A stretch of DNA of 64,000 nucleotides from Anaerolineae bacterium (GCA_025454525.1 JALOOG010000022.1:17093-81092); one strand, 5' to 3'; shown: positions 25,926 through 35,839, numbered from the stretch's first letter. The notes: generated by a model from the sequence alone, not told the origin. A program made the numbers and translations.

Positions 25926-26546
25926 TTGAACACTGTCGTCTCATCACGGATCGAACGCCGTCGCTTACAAACCCGTCAACGCCTATTAGAGGCGGCACAG
26001 CTGATCCTTGCTGAACGGGGTTATCACAAATTCACGATCCAAGCGGTCACCGATCGGGCCGATGTGGGTTACGGCACGTTTTATCTGTATTTCGAGGATA
26101 AAGATGTGTTGGTCTGGCAGGTGCTTTACACTTACGGAGAAGGCTTACGCCAAGAAATTGATCAACGTCTCGCCTTGATCCCATTTCCAATGCGTGAGTA
26201 TTTGTCGTGGATCGCGATCTTTCGCTACATGCACCACCAACGCGAAAGTTTTAGTGCCATGTTCGGGAGACAAGGCAGCGCAAAACTCACCCAATATTAT
26301 CAGACGTATTTAGCAGAGATACATGAAGAAAATTTACGTTTAGGGCGCTATCAAGCGGGAGTCGATTTACCTCCTACATTTTTAGCGCAATTTATGGCTG
26401 GGGCAATGCTGCGTCTGTTGATCTGGTGGATCGAATCCGATAACACGTACACAGCGGAACAAATGGCCGAGATGTTATATCAGGCGGTGTATCGTGAACC
26501 ACCGCCCGCCGATCCACCGATCGGATTTTGGGATGACTTGATTTAA
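25926..26546 (+). CDS. TetR-family regulator, divergent from the P450 gene
   Basis: 206 aa with a TTG start, supported by GGAGAG five bases upstream. N-terminal HTH: RQRLLEAAQLILAERGYHKF, AVTDRADVGYGTFYLYFEDK. The remaining helical domain contains a conserved MREYLSW and a membrane-like Trp-rich helix (MLRLLIWWIE), fitting a hydrophobic ligand. It probably controls the P450 gene; no clear palindrome was found by eye in the 102-bp spacer. Confidence 0.9.
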   Translation: MNTVVSSRIERRRLQTRQRLLEAAQLILAERGYHKFTIQAVTDRADVGYGTFYLYFEDKDVLVWQVLYTYGEGLRQEIDQRLALIPFPMREYLSWIAIFRYMHHQRESFSAMFGRQGSAKLTQYYQTYLAEIHEENLRLGRYQAGVDLPPTFLAQFMAGAMLRLLIWWIESDNTYTAEQMAEMLYQAVYREPPPADPPIGFWDDLI

Positions 26547-26550
26547 GAGG

Positions 26551-27237
26551 CTAAAGCAACGGTGGTTGTTCGTTAGATCCCAAAGGCGCGATACATGCCA
26601 TCGAATCGTTGGATGGACTATTGACCAGTTTCGACACTTCATAGGCCGCTAACGCACCGTCATATGGCGTAAGCAATGAAAACGCTTCTTCGGTGCTGAT
26701 CTCATCAGGATTCAACCACGCGGTGTAATTTTCCGGCCGCATGATGATCGCCATGCGATGATGATACGGTTTAATGAACTCATTCGGTTCAGTCGTCAAA
26801 ATGGTGCAGGTGGTCAAGGTATCGCCTTCCGCGTTATGCCAGACTTCCCATAAACCCGCGAACGCGAACAATGATTGATCATCAAGATGAATGTACAACG
26901 GGCTTTTGCTTTTCCCGTTTTTTGACCATTCGTAAAAACCGTTAGCCGGGATCAAACAGCGCCGACGACGAAACGCCGATCGAAAAGCAGGTTTTTCGTG
27001 AGCGGTCTCGCTACGTGCATTGATCATCTGATTGCCAATTGATGGATCTTTGGCCCATGACGGCACGAGTCCCCACTTAAAAAAGTCCAGTTGGCGTGAA
27101 TTTTGATTGCTGATCACGGCCACAGGTTGCGACGGGGCGATGTTATAACGGGCAGGCATTTCGACCGGCACGATCTCAAGGTTAAAGGTCTGCTGAATGG
27201 CCTTAGGATCGGCGGTCAATACATAACGTCCACACAT
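26551..27237 (-). CDS. SRAP-domain protein (YedK/HMCES family)
   Basis: 228 aa. MCGRYV: Cys2 becomes the N-terminal residue that makes a thiazolidine link to abasic sites in single-stranded DNA. PARYNIAPSQPV, KWGLVPSWAKD, NARSET, and YHHRMAIIM with the active-site His are all present. The protein shields abasic sites at replication forks. It is the last gene of a run on the minus strand and follows a small membrane-protein gene by six bases. Convergent with the TetR gene, with 4 bp between them. Confidence 0.94.
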   Translation of the reverse strand: MCGRYVLTADPKAIQQTFNLEIVPVEMPARYNIAPSQPVAVISNQNSRQLDFFKWGLVPSWAKDPSIGNQMINARSETAHEKPAFRSAFRRRRCLIPANGFYEWSKNGKSKSPLYIHLDDQSLFAFAGLWEVWHNAEGDTLTTCTILTTEPNEFIKPYHHRMAIIMRPENYTAWLNPDEISTEEAFSLLTPYDGALAAYEVSKLVNSPSNDSMACIAPLGSNEQPPLL

Positions 27238-27243
27238 CGCGAT

Positions 27244-27495
27244 TTACTTTTTCTTCGGCTTGCCAAGTTCAGCAATTTGACGCATCAAGGCGATCGCAGC
27301 GACCGCGATCCCGATCAATTGGCCGGTTTGCAATTCTGGACGTTGACCTCCGTTGAGACGGGCTTCTTCTTCGGATGACCGAGAGAAGAGATACGCCGTT
27401 AACAAGCCAAAACCCGCCCCTAATAACAATCCTAGCGCATAAGTGCGCGTCGGTGTGCCGCTGTTACGAGTCGTTTCCTGTACGATTGGTCTCAT
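27244..27495 (-). CDS. small membrane protein
   Basis: 83 aa from the ATG at 27495 (GGGGGAA upstream), overlapping the 3' end of the preceding gene by 32 bases. Two hydrophobic segments (ALGLLLGAGFGLLTAYLF and LIGIAVAAIALMRQI) and a Lys-rich C-terminus. No known family. It sits between a membrane protein gene and the yedK-like gene in one transcription unit. Confidence 0.7.
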   Translation of the reverse strand: MRPIVQETTRNSGTPTRTYALGLLLGAGFGLLTAYLFSRSSEEEARLNGGQRPELQTGQLIGIAVAAIALMRQIAELGKPKKK

Positions 27496-27919
27496 CTGAT
27501 GTTCCCCCTTTTTGCCCTTCGCGATACCGATCAAAAATATCAAAGATCGCATCTAATTGCGCCGCTTTCACCCCAAACTCCACCGATTGGCGGCTCACTT
27601 GTTGGGCGACTTCATCCGTTTTAGCGGCAAGATTTTCGGTCAGCAACCGACCGCGATCTAATTGTTTAAACACGGTTCCATTGACCCGACTCATCCCATA
27701 AACAATTGACACCATGCCTAAATACACCGGAAACAGGCATAATGTCAACGGTAAGAGGCATAGACAGGTCAAAAACGCATTCGCTAAACCGCTTAACCCA
27801 CGCGGTGTTAAAAACACCGTAGCGCCGATCAAAGTCGCAAGCGCCAACAGTAACAAAACCATTGGCAACACAATGTAACGAAAAACTTCAGCACGATTTT
27901 TTAACACCGGATCAGGCAT
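27464..27919 (-). CDS. two-pass membrane protein
   Basis: 151 aa. Two long hydrophobic segments near residues 15-40 and 46-75, then a helical cytoplasmic part (ENLAAKTDEVAQQVSRQS) resembling coiled coil. Family not recognised. First gene of a likely three-gene unit that continues with the small membrane protein and the SRAP gene. Confidence 0.72.
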   Translation of the reverse strand: MPDPVLKNRAEVFRYIVLPMVLLLLALATLIGATVFLTPRGLSGLANAFLTCLCLLPLTLCLFPVYLGMVSIVYGMSRVNGTVFKQLDRGRLLTENLAAKTDEVAQQVSRQSVEFGVKAAQLDAIFDIFDRYREGQKGGTSDETNRTGNDS

Positions 27920-27985
27920 GAGTTTGTCCCAGACGAACGGCCTCGCATGTCTGTCATTGTAGAGACTTGCGACATTATGTCAATC

Positions 27986-28021
27986 AACGTTAAGCCCACT
28001 TTCATCGTTTGACTTAACGTT
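27986..28021 (-). terminator. inverted repeat at the end of the nuclease gene
   Basis: AACGTTAAG at 27986-27994 and CTTAACGTT at 28013-28021; the second arm overlaps the stop codon of the nuclease gene. It is AT-rich with an 18-nt spacer, so it is a weak terminator at best. Confidence 0.35.
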
Positions 28022-28526
28022 CATCGTTGTTATCGTCAAAGATACCCGACGGATGACAGCCTAACCCTGATTGAGCGGCCTCAAATTCTAAGACGCGAAA
28101 ATCGTCAAAATGCCGATCATCCGGTTCATACAATACCGCTTCGGCCCACCCATCGCGCACCAAAGCCTCATTCACAAACACATCATCCACATAGATATAA
28201 CGCAACAGGCGGTCAAAGCGATCGGTATCACTTTGATCGCGTTCTAAGCGGACTTCACGGCCTTCCACCCAGACCGCGTTGGCCTGTAACGCATCCTCAT
28301 AACAGACTTCATCGCGTTCGGGGGTGTTGACTCCCACATACCGCACATCATAGATCACACCGTCGCGCTCCACTTCGATCGTATCACCGTCTACGATCCG
28401 TACAACGCGAAAACCGTCCCCAGTCGTCCCACCCTCACCTTGATCATCACCGGAGTCGATGTCCTCATCCAAAGTACAACCGACCAAAGCCACGATCAAA
28501 AACAGCGCTAAAATGATGCGAGTCAT
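28014..28526 (-). CDS. thermonuclease-like (SNase) lipoprotein
   Basis: 170 aa. Lipobox ALVGC (Cys17), an Asp/Gly-rich spacer, then a staphylococcal-nuclease fold: VVRIVDGDTIEV (Asp of the Ca2+ site), VRYVGVNTPE (catalytic Arg and Glu) and DRFDRLLRYI (second catalytic Arg). It should cut extracellular DNA/RNA close to the cell surface. The big hybrid kinase gene ends four bases upstream on the same strand, so they are likely co-transcribed. Confidence 0.9.
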   Translation of the reverse strand: MTRIILALFLIVALVGCTLDEDIDSGDDQGEGGTTGDGFRVVRIVDGDTIEVERDGVIYDVRYVGVNTPERDEVCYEDALQANAVWVEGREVRLERDQSDTDRFDRLLRYIYVDDVFVNEALVRDGWAEAVLYEPDDRHFDDFRVLEFEAAQSGLGCHPSGIFDDNNDER

Positions 28527-28530
28527 CCAT

Positions 28531-31500
28531 TTACCCCTTATTCAGTAAGCGCCGTTTGAGCGCGATCTCCACTTGTTCCACTAAGGTATTTCCGACCAAC
28601 CGACTCCGCTTGACCACTTGGGTCAGGTTATGTTGGATCTTCTCCGCCACATCCCCCGTAAGATCGCGCACGGTGACGATGATCACAGGAATATCGCGTT
28701 TATGTTCGTCAAGATGCAGGTCTTGTAAGAACTTAAAAGCGGACATCTCTGGCATAAACAGATCAAGAATGATCAATGAAGGGGTTTGCTGTTCGATCCA
28801 ATCATCGGCGGCCTCACAGGTATCAACAGCGGCCACAGGATAGCCGGCGCGATACAACGTCTCCGCTAAAATCGCCCGATCTTCTGAACTATCATCGATA
28901 ATCAAGATCGGATCTTGGGCGCGGGCATGGATGATCCGTTGCATCGCATCCACCAATACTTCCCGCGTGACTGGCTTTACTAAATAATCCGCTGCCCCAA
29001 GATAAAAGCCTGTGGTACGACGATCGATGATCGACAAGACGATCACCGGAATATCTGAAGTTTTGGGATCGCGTTTGAGCGACCGTAACACTTCCCACCC
29101 ATTCACCCGCGGCATCATCACATCGGTGATGATAATGTCTGGTTTAACACGACGGGCGATCTCTAAAGCGTGTGTCGGATCTTCCACACTAATCAATTGA
29201 TACACATCTTCATCTAGGTAATCGTGGATCAATTGTAGTGAGCTAACGTCATCATCGATCATCATCACCACTTTACGATTTTCGTCAATGATCATCGGGA
29301 CTTCTACGGTAGAACGTTGCGGCACACTTTCCACAGGTAACAGCATAAAGAAGGTACTTCCGACTCCGACTTCGCTTTCCACCCAGATATATCCACCATG
29401 CAACGTGATCAACCGTTTAGCAATCGCTAGGCCGAGTCCCGTCCCACCATATTCACGCACGCTTGATCCATCCACTTGTCGGAATGCGTCAAAGATCATT
29501 TGATGATTTTCGACACTAATCCCGATTCCGGTGTCTTTCACCGAGATCACCAACCACTCACCATCTTCTACTTGAAGATACGTTGGCGGTGCTGGTGTAT
29601 CTAAGGCGACACCGCCATAGACCGAAAGCGGCTTTAACGTGACATTGATCCCGCCTTGTTTGGTAAATTTGACCGCGTTACCCATCAGATTGATCAATAC
29701 CTGTTTGATCCGTTGTGCATCAGCGCGGACTTGTGGCAGATCGGGGTGAATCTCCAGTTCAATTTTAAGCTGTTTCGTCTCGGCTTGGGGGGTGATCGTG
29801 TAAAAGGTCTGTTCAACCAGATGCGAAATATCCAAGGGTTCAAGGTCTAAGGTCATCCGGCCAGCTTCGATCTTCGAGAGATCCAAGACATCGTTGATCA
29901 ACTCTAACAGATGTTTACCGCTGGCATGGACACGCTGTAAGCGATCCAATTGTTTATCTGCCAGCTTGCCATACATACCAGACACCAACAACTCGCTATA
30001 CCCGATGATCGCGTTTAACGGCGTGCGTAACTCATGGCTGATGTTGGCCAAAAACTCGCTTTTGAGACGATTCGCCTGTACGGCTTGCTCATACAAATCA
30101 ATGTTATTGATCGCAACCGCGATCTGACTCGCGATCGTCATCAACGTTTCGCGATCGCCTTCACTAAATTCATGTTGCGCGTTATAGCTATCGATCCCTA
30201 AACTCCCGATGATCCGATCCCGGGCGATCAACGGTGCAAGCATCGATCGTTGTGCGCCGGAGCGTTGCATCACAGTTTTAGTTTCACGATCCAACGGCGC
30301 AGAATTGACCTCAAGCATGATCACTTGATTCTCATCTAACAGTTCTTGGAAGATTTGATTACCTTCAAGGTTGACCACCATACCCGTTATACCCGTATCG
30401 GGGTATTCCACGGCCACATAACCCACCCCTTCGGCATCGTCTAACAACACGATCCCGCAATGCTCCACACCAAACAGCTCTAACATCATCTTGGCCACAT
30501 TATTTAACACCGTGTCACGCTCTAAAGTGGAGCTGATGATCGTAGAGACATGGTGCATTGATGCAAGCCGTTTCGCACGTTTCCGCATCACCCGCAGGTT
30601 ATCTTGGGATTGTGCGTGTAAACGTGCGTTATCCACCGCGATCGCGGCCTGTCGGGCCAAGGCTAACGCGGTGCTGGCATCGCGATCGGTGTAAAAATTC
30701 GGTTCGATCTTGTCTAAGGTGATGATCCCAATCATCCGGCTTTGTGAGATCATCGGCACACCAATCCACGCATGAGTCCGCGAGGTAATCGGCGAAAATC
30801 CTTGAATTTCCCACCCTTCATGAGTCTGTACGTTACCGATGACCAAGGATTGTTGTGACTCAAACACCTGTAAGATCGGGTTGCCGGGTTTAAACGTCAT
30901 CAAGCGACCTTTGGCCTCGCTTGCGCCACTGGTCGCACGCGCCAGTAAGGTGCAACTCCCGTCCTCATTTTGGGTGATTTCAGTCCCTGCTCCCGGTAAC
31001 ATGATCGTAGCGCTATCAAATTCGATCACCCGCGCCATCTGTTCCAACACACGCTCTAACACTTCTTCAATGTCTAAGGTTGAACTGACCACCCGACCGA
31101 CATCCATCAACGTATTCGCCACACGCCGCCGTTCCTGCTCCGATTCCAGCAACAGCGCATTGTCCAACGCTAACGAGATCTGCGCCGCGATCGTGGTCAA
31201 TAACGAGAGATCGTCTTCAGTGTAAATGTCAGGGGCAACGTTATAGATACTGATCACACCGATCGACTCACGCCGACGATTGCGAAACGGCACACCGATC
31301 CATGACCGCATCCCTTGATCGGGTTCATGACCCGTGATCTCAATTTTGAGCGCCTGTAAGCGTTCTCTTTCGGCAGTGAGATCGCGAAAATGTAAGGTTG
31401 TGCCGTAATTGACGACGGCTGCCCCCACCCCAGAGAGTGTCAAACGCAATTCGGACATGCGTAAGCCGTTTTGTGAGATCAACGGGTAATCTAAGATCTT

Positions 31501-33099
31501 ATTTTCACGATCGTACATGGCGATGTAAAACGAAGAAGTTTCAAATAACATCGCGAGTTGTTCATGGATCGGTTGCCAAATGTCATCCCCGCGGAATTGA
31601 CGGGCTAAGACGACGCTGATCTCGTTAATTGCGGCTAATTCACGCACACGCCGTGCGGTGTTATGGAACAATTCTGCATTTTCGATCGCCACTGCTGCGC
31701 TGTTGGCAAAGGTCAATAACACCTGCAAGTCATTTTCATCAAAGGCGTTAGGGCGATTCGATTGTGAACAGAGCGCACCTAGCGGGGCCTCTTTGATGAT
31801 CATCGGGATGCCTAAGTAAGAACTAGGCAATTGATCAAGGTTATTTAACTTAAAGTAACGGGCTGTGGCGGCCCGCTCATCTTCATTGCGCCAAAAGATC
31901 GGAGTCATCTCTTGGATAATCACGTTTAAGAGCAGATCGATCTCATCAAGCGGTTGTTCGCTATATTGATGCTGTTCGCCTTCAAACGCCTCTAATTGCA
32001 CCACTTTACGCTTACGATCATACACCGCAAATTGGAAAGTATCAGGGGACTGCACACGCATCACCGACTCATAGACTCGTCGGGCCAATTCATGCGTATC
32101 AAGTGTCGCATTTACCAATAAACTCACTTCGGTCAACGCGGCCATGTCTTGAGCGCGGGCGCGTAATTCACCGAACATGCGCGCATTATAGACGGCGATC
32201 GCCAATTGATCGGCGACATTCTGTAAAACCTCAAGATCATCACTGCTAAACGCATCGCGTAACAGGCTTTGGATCACCATGATCCCCAAGATCTCATCAT
32301 TGGTTTTCATGGGGATCACCATTTCTGATCCAACATTTCGCAACAATTCACCAGAGCGGAAACGTTTGTCTTTTTTGACATCGTTCACCACTAAGGCCTG
32401 TTGATTGCTCACCACCCAACTACTAAAACTAGTTTCTGTGATCGAAAAACTACGTGGGACTTGCGCCCAATCCACCGATCCACCGGAGGTATGCGCCGAA
32501 ACACCAATAAACTCGCGTTGATTGTCCGACAGCCGTAAGATCTGCACGCTGTCAAAGCCAAATTCACGTTGGATCAATTCGGTAACATGGTTTAACAAGG
32601 TGGGAAGGTCAAAATTGGCGATGATCGCTTGCGAGATGCGACTCGCCGCGCTGTAACGTTTGGTTTGTTGCTGCCAAACGCGGATCGTTACTTCTTCACT
32701 CTCTTGTAAGCTGTGCAGACGCGCCGATAATAGCGCCGCCAACAAGATCGCTTGTTGATCGTCCCCGTAGACCCCCATTAAACCATAATCCCCGCCGCTA
32801 TAACGCAATGGGATCAACAAGATTAAGGTTTCAGAGGTTAAATTAGGCAGCGGATGATCGCGATCTAACCGATAAATGCCGGAAAGAGCTTCGCGGTTTT
32901 TGCCGGATTTTAACCATGCGCTTAACTGGGTAGAGAGGATCGTATTCGGGCGCGTCAATAACCCGCTTGACGAGAGCGAGATAAAGATCACATTTTCCAA
33001 CCAATCAACCACCAGTTTCGCCGCAGCGGCCGGACTGGTAGTGCGTTCTAATTGACGCAGAAGCTGATCTAGATTTTGAGAAGTTGCATGTTCAGACAT
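28531..33099 (-). CDS. giant hybrid histidine kinase with about six GAF domains and two receivers
   Basis: About 1,522 aa, cytoplasmic. Order by repeated motif: a weak GAF-like N-terminus (to ~150), five clearer GAF domains (~170-320, 320-485, 488-655, 660-840, 845-1010), HisKA with His in NISHELRTPLN (~1030), ATPase with NLMGNAVKFT, DTGIGI and GGTGLGLAI, then receiver 1 (Asp in IIITDVMMP, Lys in LVKPV) and receiver 2 (Asp in LIILDLFMP). No output domain, so phosphate must pass to a separate partner or Hpt protein. Several GAF domains contain Cys residues, but chromophore binding cannot be told by eye. A TTG four codons upstream is an alternative start; neither has a good ribosome site. Co-transcribed with the nuclease lipoprotein gene. 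Confidence 0.92.
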   Translation of the reverse strand: MSEHATSQNLDQLLRQLERTTSPAAAAKLVVDWLENVIFISLSSSGLLTRPNTILSTQLSAWLKSGKNREALSGIYRLDRDHPLPNLTSETLILLIPLRYSGGDYGLMGVYGDDQQAILLAALLSARLHSLQESEEVTIRVWQQQTKRYSAASRISQAIIANFDLPTLLNHVTELIQREFGFDSVQILRLSDNQREFIGVSAHTSGGSVDWAQVPRSFSITETSFSSWVVSNQQALVVNDVKKDKRFRSGELLRNVGSEMVIPMKTNDEILGIMVIQSLLRDAFSSDDLEVLQNVADQLAIAVYNARMFGELRARAQDMAALTEVSLLVNATLDTHELARRVYESVMRVQSPDTFQFAVYDRKRKVVQLEAFEGEQHQYSEQPLDEIDLLLNVIIQEMTPIFWRNEDERAATARYFKLNNLDQLPSSYLGIPMIIKEAPLGALCSQSNRPNAFDENDLQVLLTFANSAAVAIENAELFHNTARRVRELAAINEISVVLARQFRGDDIWQPIHEQLAMLFETSSFYIAMYDRENKILDYPLISQNGLRMSELRLTLSGVGAAVVNYGTTLHFRDLTAERERLQALKIEITGHEPDQGMRSWIGVPFRNRRRESIGVISIYNVAPDIYTEDDLSLLTTIAAQISLALDNALLLESEQERRRVANTLMDVGRVVSSTLDIEEVLERVLEQMARVIEFDSATIMLPGAGTEITQNEDGSCTLLARATSGASEAKGRLMTFKPGNPILQVFESQQSLVIGNVQTHEGWEIQGFSPITSRTHAWIGVPMISQSRMIGIITLDKIEPNFYTDRDASTALALARQAAIAVDNARLHAQSQDNLRVMRKRAKRLASMHHVSTIISSTLERDTVLNNVAKMMLELFGVEHCGIVLLDDAEGVGYVAVEYPDTGITGMVVNLEGNQIFQELLDENQVIMLEVNSAPLDRETKTVMQRSGAQRSMLAPLIARDRIIGSLGIDSYNAQHEFSEGDRETLMTIASQIAVAINNIDLYEQAVQANRLKSEFLANISHELRTPLNAIIGYSELLVSGMYGKLADKQLDRLQRVHASGKHLLELINDVLDLSKIEAGRMTLDLEPLDISHLVEQTFYTITPQAETKQLKIELEIHPDLPQVRADAQRIKQVLINLMGNAVKFTKQGGINVTLKPLSVYGGVALDTPAPPTYLQVEDGEWLVISVKDTGIGISVENHQMIFDAFRQVDGSSVREYGGTGLGLAIAKRLITLHGGYIWVESEVGVGSTFFMLLPVESVPQRSTVEVPMIIDENRKVVMMIDDDVSSLQLIHDYLDEDVYQLISVEDPTHALEIARRVKPDIIITDVMMPRVNGWEVLRSLKRDPKTSDIPVIVLSIIDRRTTGFYLGAADYLVKPVTREVLVDAMQRIIHARAQDPILIIDDSSEDRAILAETLYRAGYPVAAVDTCEAADDWIEQQTPSLIILDLFMPEMSAFKFLQDLHLDEHKRDIPVIIVTVRDLTGDVAEKIQHNLTQVVKRSRLVGNTLVEQVEIALKRRLLNKG

Positions 33100-33300
33100 A
33101 GTTTTTACCAATAGGATTAGGTGGCGATCATATTTGACACTGCTTGATGCAATGGTAATGACAATAATTGCGTTGTTTCACTTGGTTAGGTTTCTGTTTC
33201 ATGCTTTTATTGTAGCGCAAAAAGCACAATCGTACCTGTACAGTCAGATAGGAAAGCGATTATAGTTATCCTTCAAGCATGGGATTAAAGGTGTTTTAAC

Positions 33301-35526
33301 GTGTTTCCAACTCCTCTATCTAACTTGAAGCCATTCCTTACCCTACTCTTACTCTTGTTCGTGGTCTATCCCTTAAGCGCACAACCTGCGGATGGGCCAA
33401 GAGCGATCGTAAGCGCGTTTTTAACCGCTTGGGATTCGCAAGACTCCGCGCTGATGTACAGCTATCTTAGCCCGATGAGTCAAGCAGAGTTCCCCCAAGA
33501 GGTGTTTGAGAATCGTTACACAGTTGCCAACAATGCGATCAACCTCACCGGAGTCCGCTATACGATCCAATCAATACGTTTACAAGGCGAATCCGCTGAA
33601 GTGATCTACGATGTGGTGATCACCTCCTCCTCATTCGGTGAGATCGCCGATCCCGGACGCATGATGCGCTTGATCCGTTTAAATGGCGCTTGGGGGATTG
33701 CATGGTCAAGCATGGATATTTTTAATTCCTTGGCTGGCGCATCCACAATCAGCTCTGACGGTCAACTATTCCCCCGTGCCAACATCTACGATCGCAATGG
33801 CAACTTGATCGCCGGATTAGGACGTATCACTTATCTTTATACGACTCGACTCGGCATGTCGGATGAGATCGGTTGTCAAAACTTGATTGCGACTTTGACG
33901 CGGCGCTCTCGTCAATACTATGCCGGATTGTTTAATCGTCAAGCACCAGAAACGATCTTCTTTCTTGCTGAATTAGAAGAAAGTGTCTTTAACCGCCACC
34001 GTGAGGATTTAAGCGTTCTTTGCGGCGTAAATAATGAATCACTTTACGGCACTTATGAGACTCGCGTCTACTACGGCAACAACGCGATGACTCATATCAC
34101 TGGCTACATTGGGCAAATCCAGCAAACCCAGATCGATCAATATCGTGCGTTGGGGTATAGTACAGGTGATCTGGTCGGTCAAAACGGGATCGAATTGATG
34201 CACGAACGTAGCTTGGCCGGAACCCCGCGTCGGGTGTTGCGGATCAGCGAACCCGGTGGCACGGTGCTACGCGAATTAGGCGGATCATCAGGTATTGAGC
34301 CGGTTCCAGTGCAATTGACGATCGATCGCGATCTTCAGGTTGCTGTAGCGCAAGCGTTATTTGATGGATGGGAATATGCAGCGGGCAATTGGTCAGCGGG
34401 AGCGGCCGGCGCAGGTGTCGCAGTATTGGATGTTAACACAGGTGAAATTTTGGCTTTGGCCAGCTATCCTTTAGTTGACCCGTTGCTTTTTAACCCCGAT
34501 TCAGCCAATCCAGAGCGCGGCGTATTGGTCGGTCAATTGGTCAATGATCCGCGCCAACCTTTAGCCAATCATGCCGTACAGAACCAATATTTCCCCGGCT
34601 CTACCTATAAGGTGATCACGGCGGCCGCGGTCTTAAACGAAGGCCTTACCCGTCCGGTGAGCATCTTTAATTGTGAATTGTTTTGGGACGGGGGATCGTT
34701 TGGAGACACCGCCGGCCGTCGTCCCGATTGGCGTGTGGCGGATGAATTGCCGGCCGCAGGTGAGATCACGCCCGCGCAAGCGTTAATGTCATCCTGTAAT
34801 CCTTTCTTTTGGCGATGGGGTGCGGAGTTATACAACACGGTCGATCGCGATAGCTTAGCAGATTACAGTCGTCAAATGGGACTCGGACAAGCTTACAATA
34901 TTTTTGGTGGTGCGGTAACGGAAGTTGCAGGAAGTTTAGCGATCCCCGCGAATGTCACCGCGGCTGTGAATGAGGCAGTGGGTCAAGGGGATGTGCAGCT
35001 TCCGCCGATTCAAATGGCCGTAGCGACGGCCGCGATCGCCAACGACGGCACCGTTTATCGGCCTTATCTGGTGATGCGTGTAGGTGGATTAGACGGGACC
35101 CCCCTCCAACAAGAAAACAGTGCAACGATCCTTCAAGAATTGGACTTTGGACCAGAGGTACTCGCGACGATCCGAGAAGGCATGTGTGGCGCGGTGACTG
35201 ATCAAGGGCTTGGCACGGCTTTTCGCGTCTTTAATGAACAAGACACCACCCCAACTTACACAGCGTGTGGCAAAACCGGCACCGCTCAAACTGAAAATCG
35301 CGCTAATGCGTGGTTTATCGCCTATGCACCGGCCGAAAATCCCCAGATCGCGATCGTGGTCGCTGTGCCTAGTGCTGGCCGCGAAGGATCAGAAGTCGCG
35401 GCCCCGATCACCCGTCGCATTTTGGATTATTACTTCAATTCGCCGATCGCCTCCTACCCTGAATGGTGGGCCACGGAACCCTATCGTCCCTTAGTCAATC
35501 CAAACGGCATGACCACCGGAGGTTAA
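33301..35526 (+). CDS. class B penicillin-binding protein with MecA_N-like domain
   Basis: 741 aa, GTG start with AAAGGTG upstream. Signal/anchor segment (residues ~10-30), then an NTF2-like domain (about 30-145; AIVSAFLTAWDSQD) of the type seen in PBP2a/MecA_N, a dimerisation domain (GRITYLYTTRLG, TGDLVGQNGIEL) and the transpeptidase domain. Active-site motifs are GSTYK (SxxK Ser), SSCNP (SxN, here with Cys) and GKTGTAQ (KTG). It cross-links peptidoglycan. The MecA_N domain is best known from low-affinity PBPs of Firmicutes, so beta-lactam tolerance is possible but unproven. The next gene starts one base after its stop codon. Confidence 0.92.
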   Translation: MFPTPLSNLKPFLTLLLLLFVVYPLSAQPADGPRAIVSAFLTAWDSQDSALMYSYLSPMSQAEFPQEVFENRYTVANNAINLTGVRYTIQSIRLQGESAEVIYDVVITSSSFGEIADPGRMMRLIRLNGAWGIAWSSMDIFNSLAGASTISSDGQLFPRANIYDRNGNLIAGLGRITYLYTTRLGMSDEIGCQNLIATLTRRSRQYYAGLFNRQAPETIFFLAELEESVFNRHREDLSVLCGVNNESLYGTYETRVYYGNNAMTHITGYIGQIQQTQIDQYRALGYSTGDLVGQNGIELMHERSLAGTPRRVLRISEPGGTVLRELGGSSGIEPVPVQLTIDRDLQVAVAQALFDGWEYAAGNWSAGAAGAGVAVLDVNTGEILALASYPLVDPLLFNPDSANPERGVLVGQLVNDPRQPLANHAVQNQYFPGSTYKVITAAAVLNEGLTRPVSIFNCELFWDGGSFGDTAGRRPDWRVADELPAAGEITPAQALMSSCNPFFWRWGAELYNTVDRDSLADYSRQMGLGQAYNIFGGAVTEVAGSLAIPANVTAAVNEAVGQGDVQLPPIQMAVATAAIANDGTVYRPYLVMRVGGLDGTPLQQENSATILQELDFGPEVLATIREGMCGAVTDQGLGTAFRVFNEQDTTPTYTACGKTGTAQTENRANAWFIAYAPAENPQIAIVVAVPSAGREGSEVAAPITRRILDYYFNSPIASYPEWWATEPYRPLVNPNGMTTGG

Positions 35527-35527
35527 T

Positions 35528-35803
35528 GTGAGCGATATGAAAATTGTGCGTTGTGTCTCTTGCGAAGGTTATGGTTGGATCACCGACGAATTTACCGGAG
35601 AAACTGAAGATTGTGATTGGTGTCAGGGGACGGGATATGTCTATCGCGATACAAATGGCATTGATCACCCGATTCCCCCATCCGATTATGGCAAAGTGGC
35701 CGATCAATTAGAGCGGTTAGAATCCGAACGGATGCGCGATCTGGGTTACACAGGGACGGCTAAACATCCTAAAGATCAAGCGATTCGTCAAGGGGATGAT
35801 TAA
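35528..35803 (+). CDS. small DnaJ-type zinc-finger protein
   Basis: 91 aa, GTG start with a perfect GGAGG seven bases upstream. Two CxxCxGxG-like motifs: CVSCEGYG and CDWCQGTG, about 20 residues apart, forming one zinc site like a half of the DnaJ zinc-finger domain. The rest is acidic/helical (DQLERLESERMRDLG). No J domain. Co-transcribed with the PBP. Possibly a thiol/zinc chaperone helper for the neighbouring secretory or cell-wall pathway; this is inference. Confidence 0.85.
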   Translation: MSDMKIVRCVSCEGYGWITDEFTGETEDCDWCQGTGYVYRDTNGIDHPIPPSDYGKVADQLERLESERMRDLGYTGTAKHPKDQAIRQGDD

Positions 35804-35810
35804 CAAACAA

Positions 35811-35836
35811 AAAAGCCACAGAATTCTGTGGCTTTT
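35811..35836. terminator. bidirectional intrinsic terminator
   Basis: AAAAGCCACAG pairs with CTGTGGCTTTT around AATT, with T tracts on both sides. It ends both the PBP/zinc-finger operon and the tRNA-Gly gene. Confidence 0.92.
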
Positions 35837-35839
35837 GAG

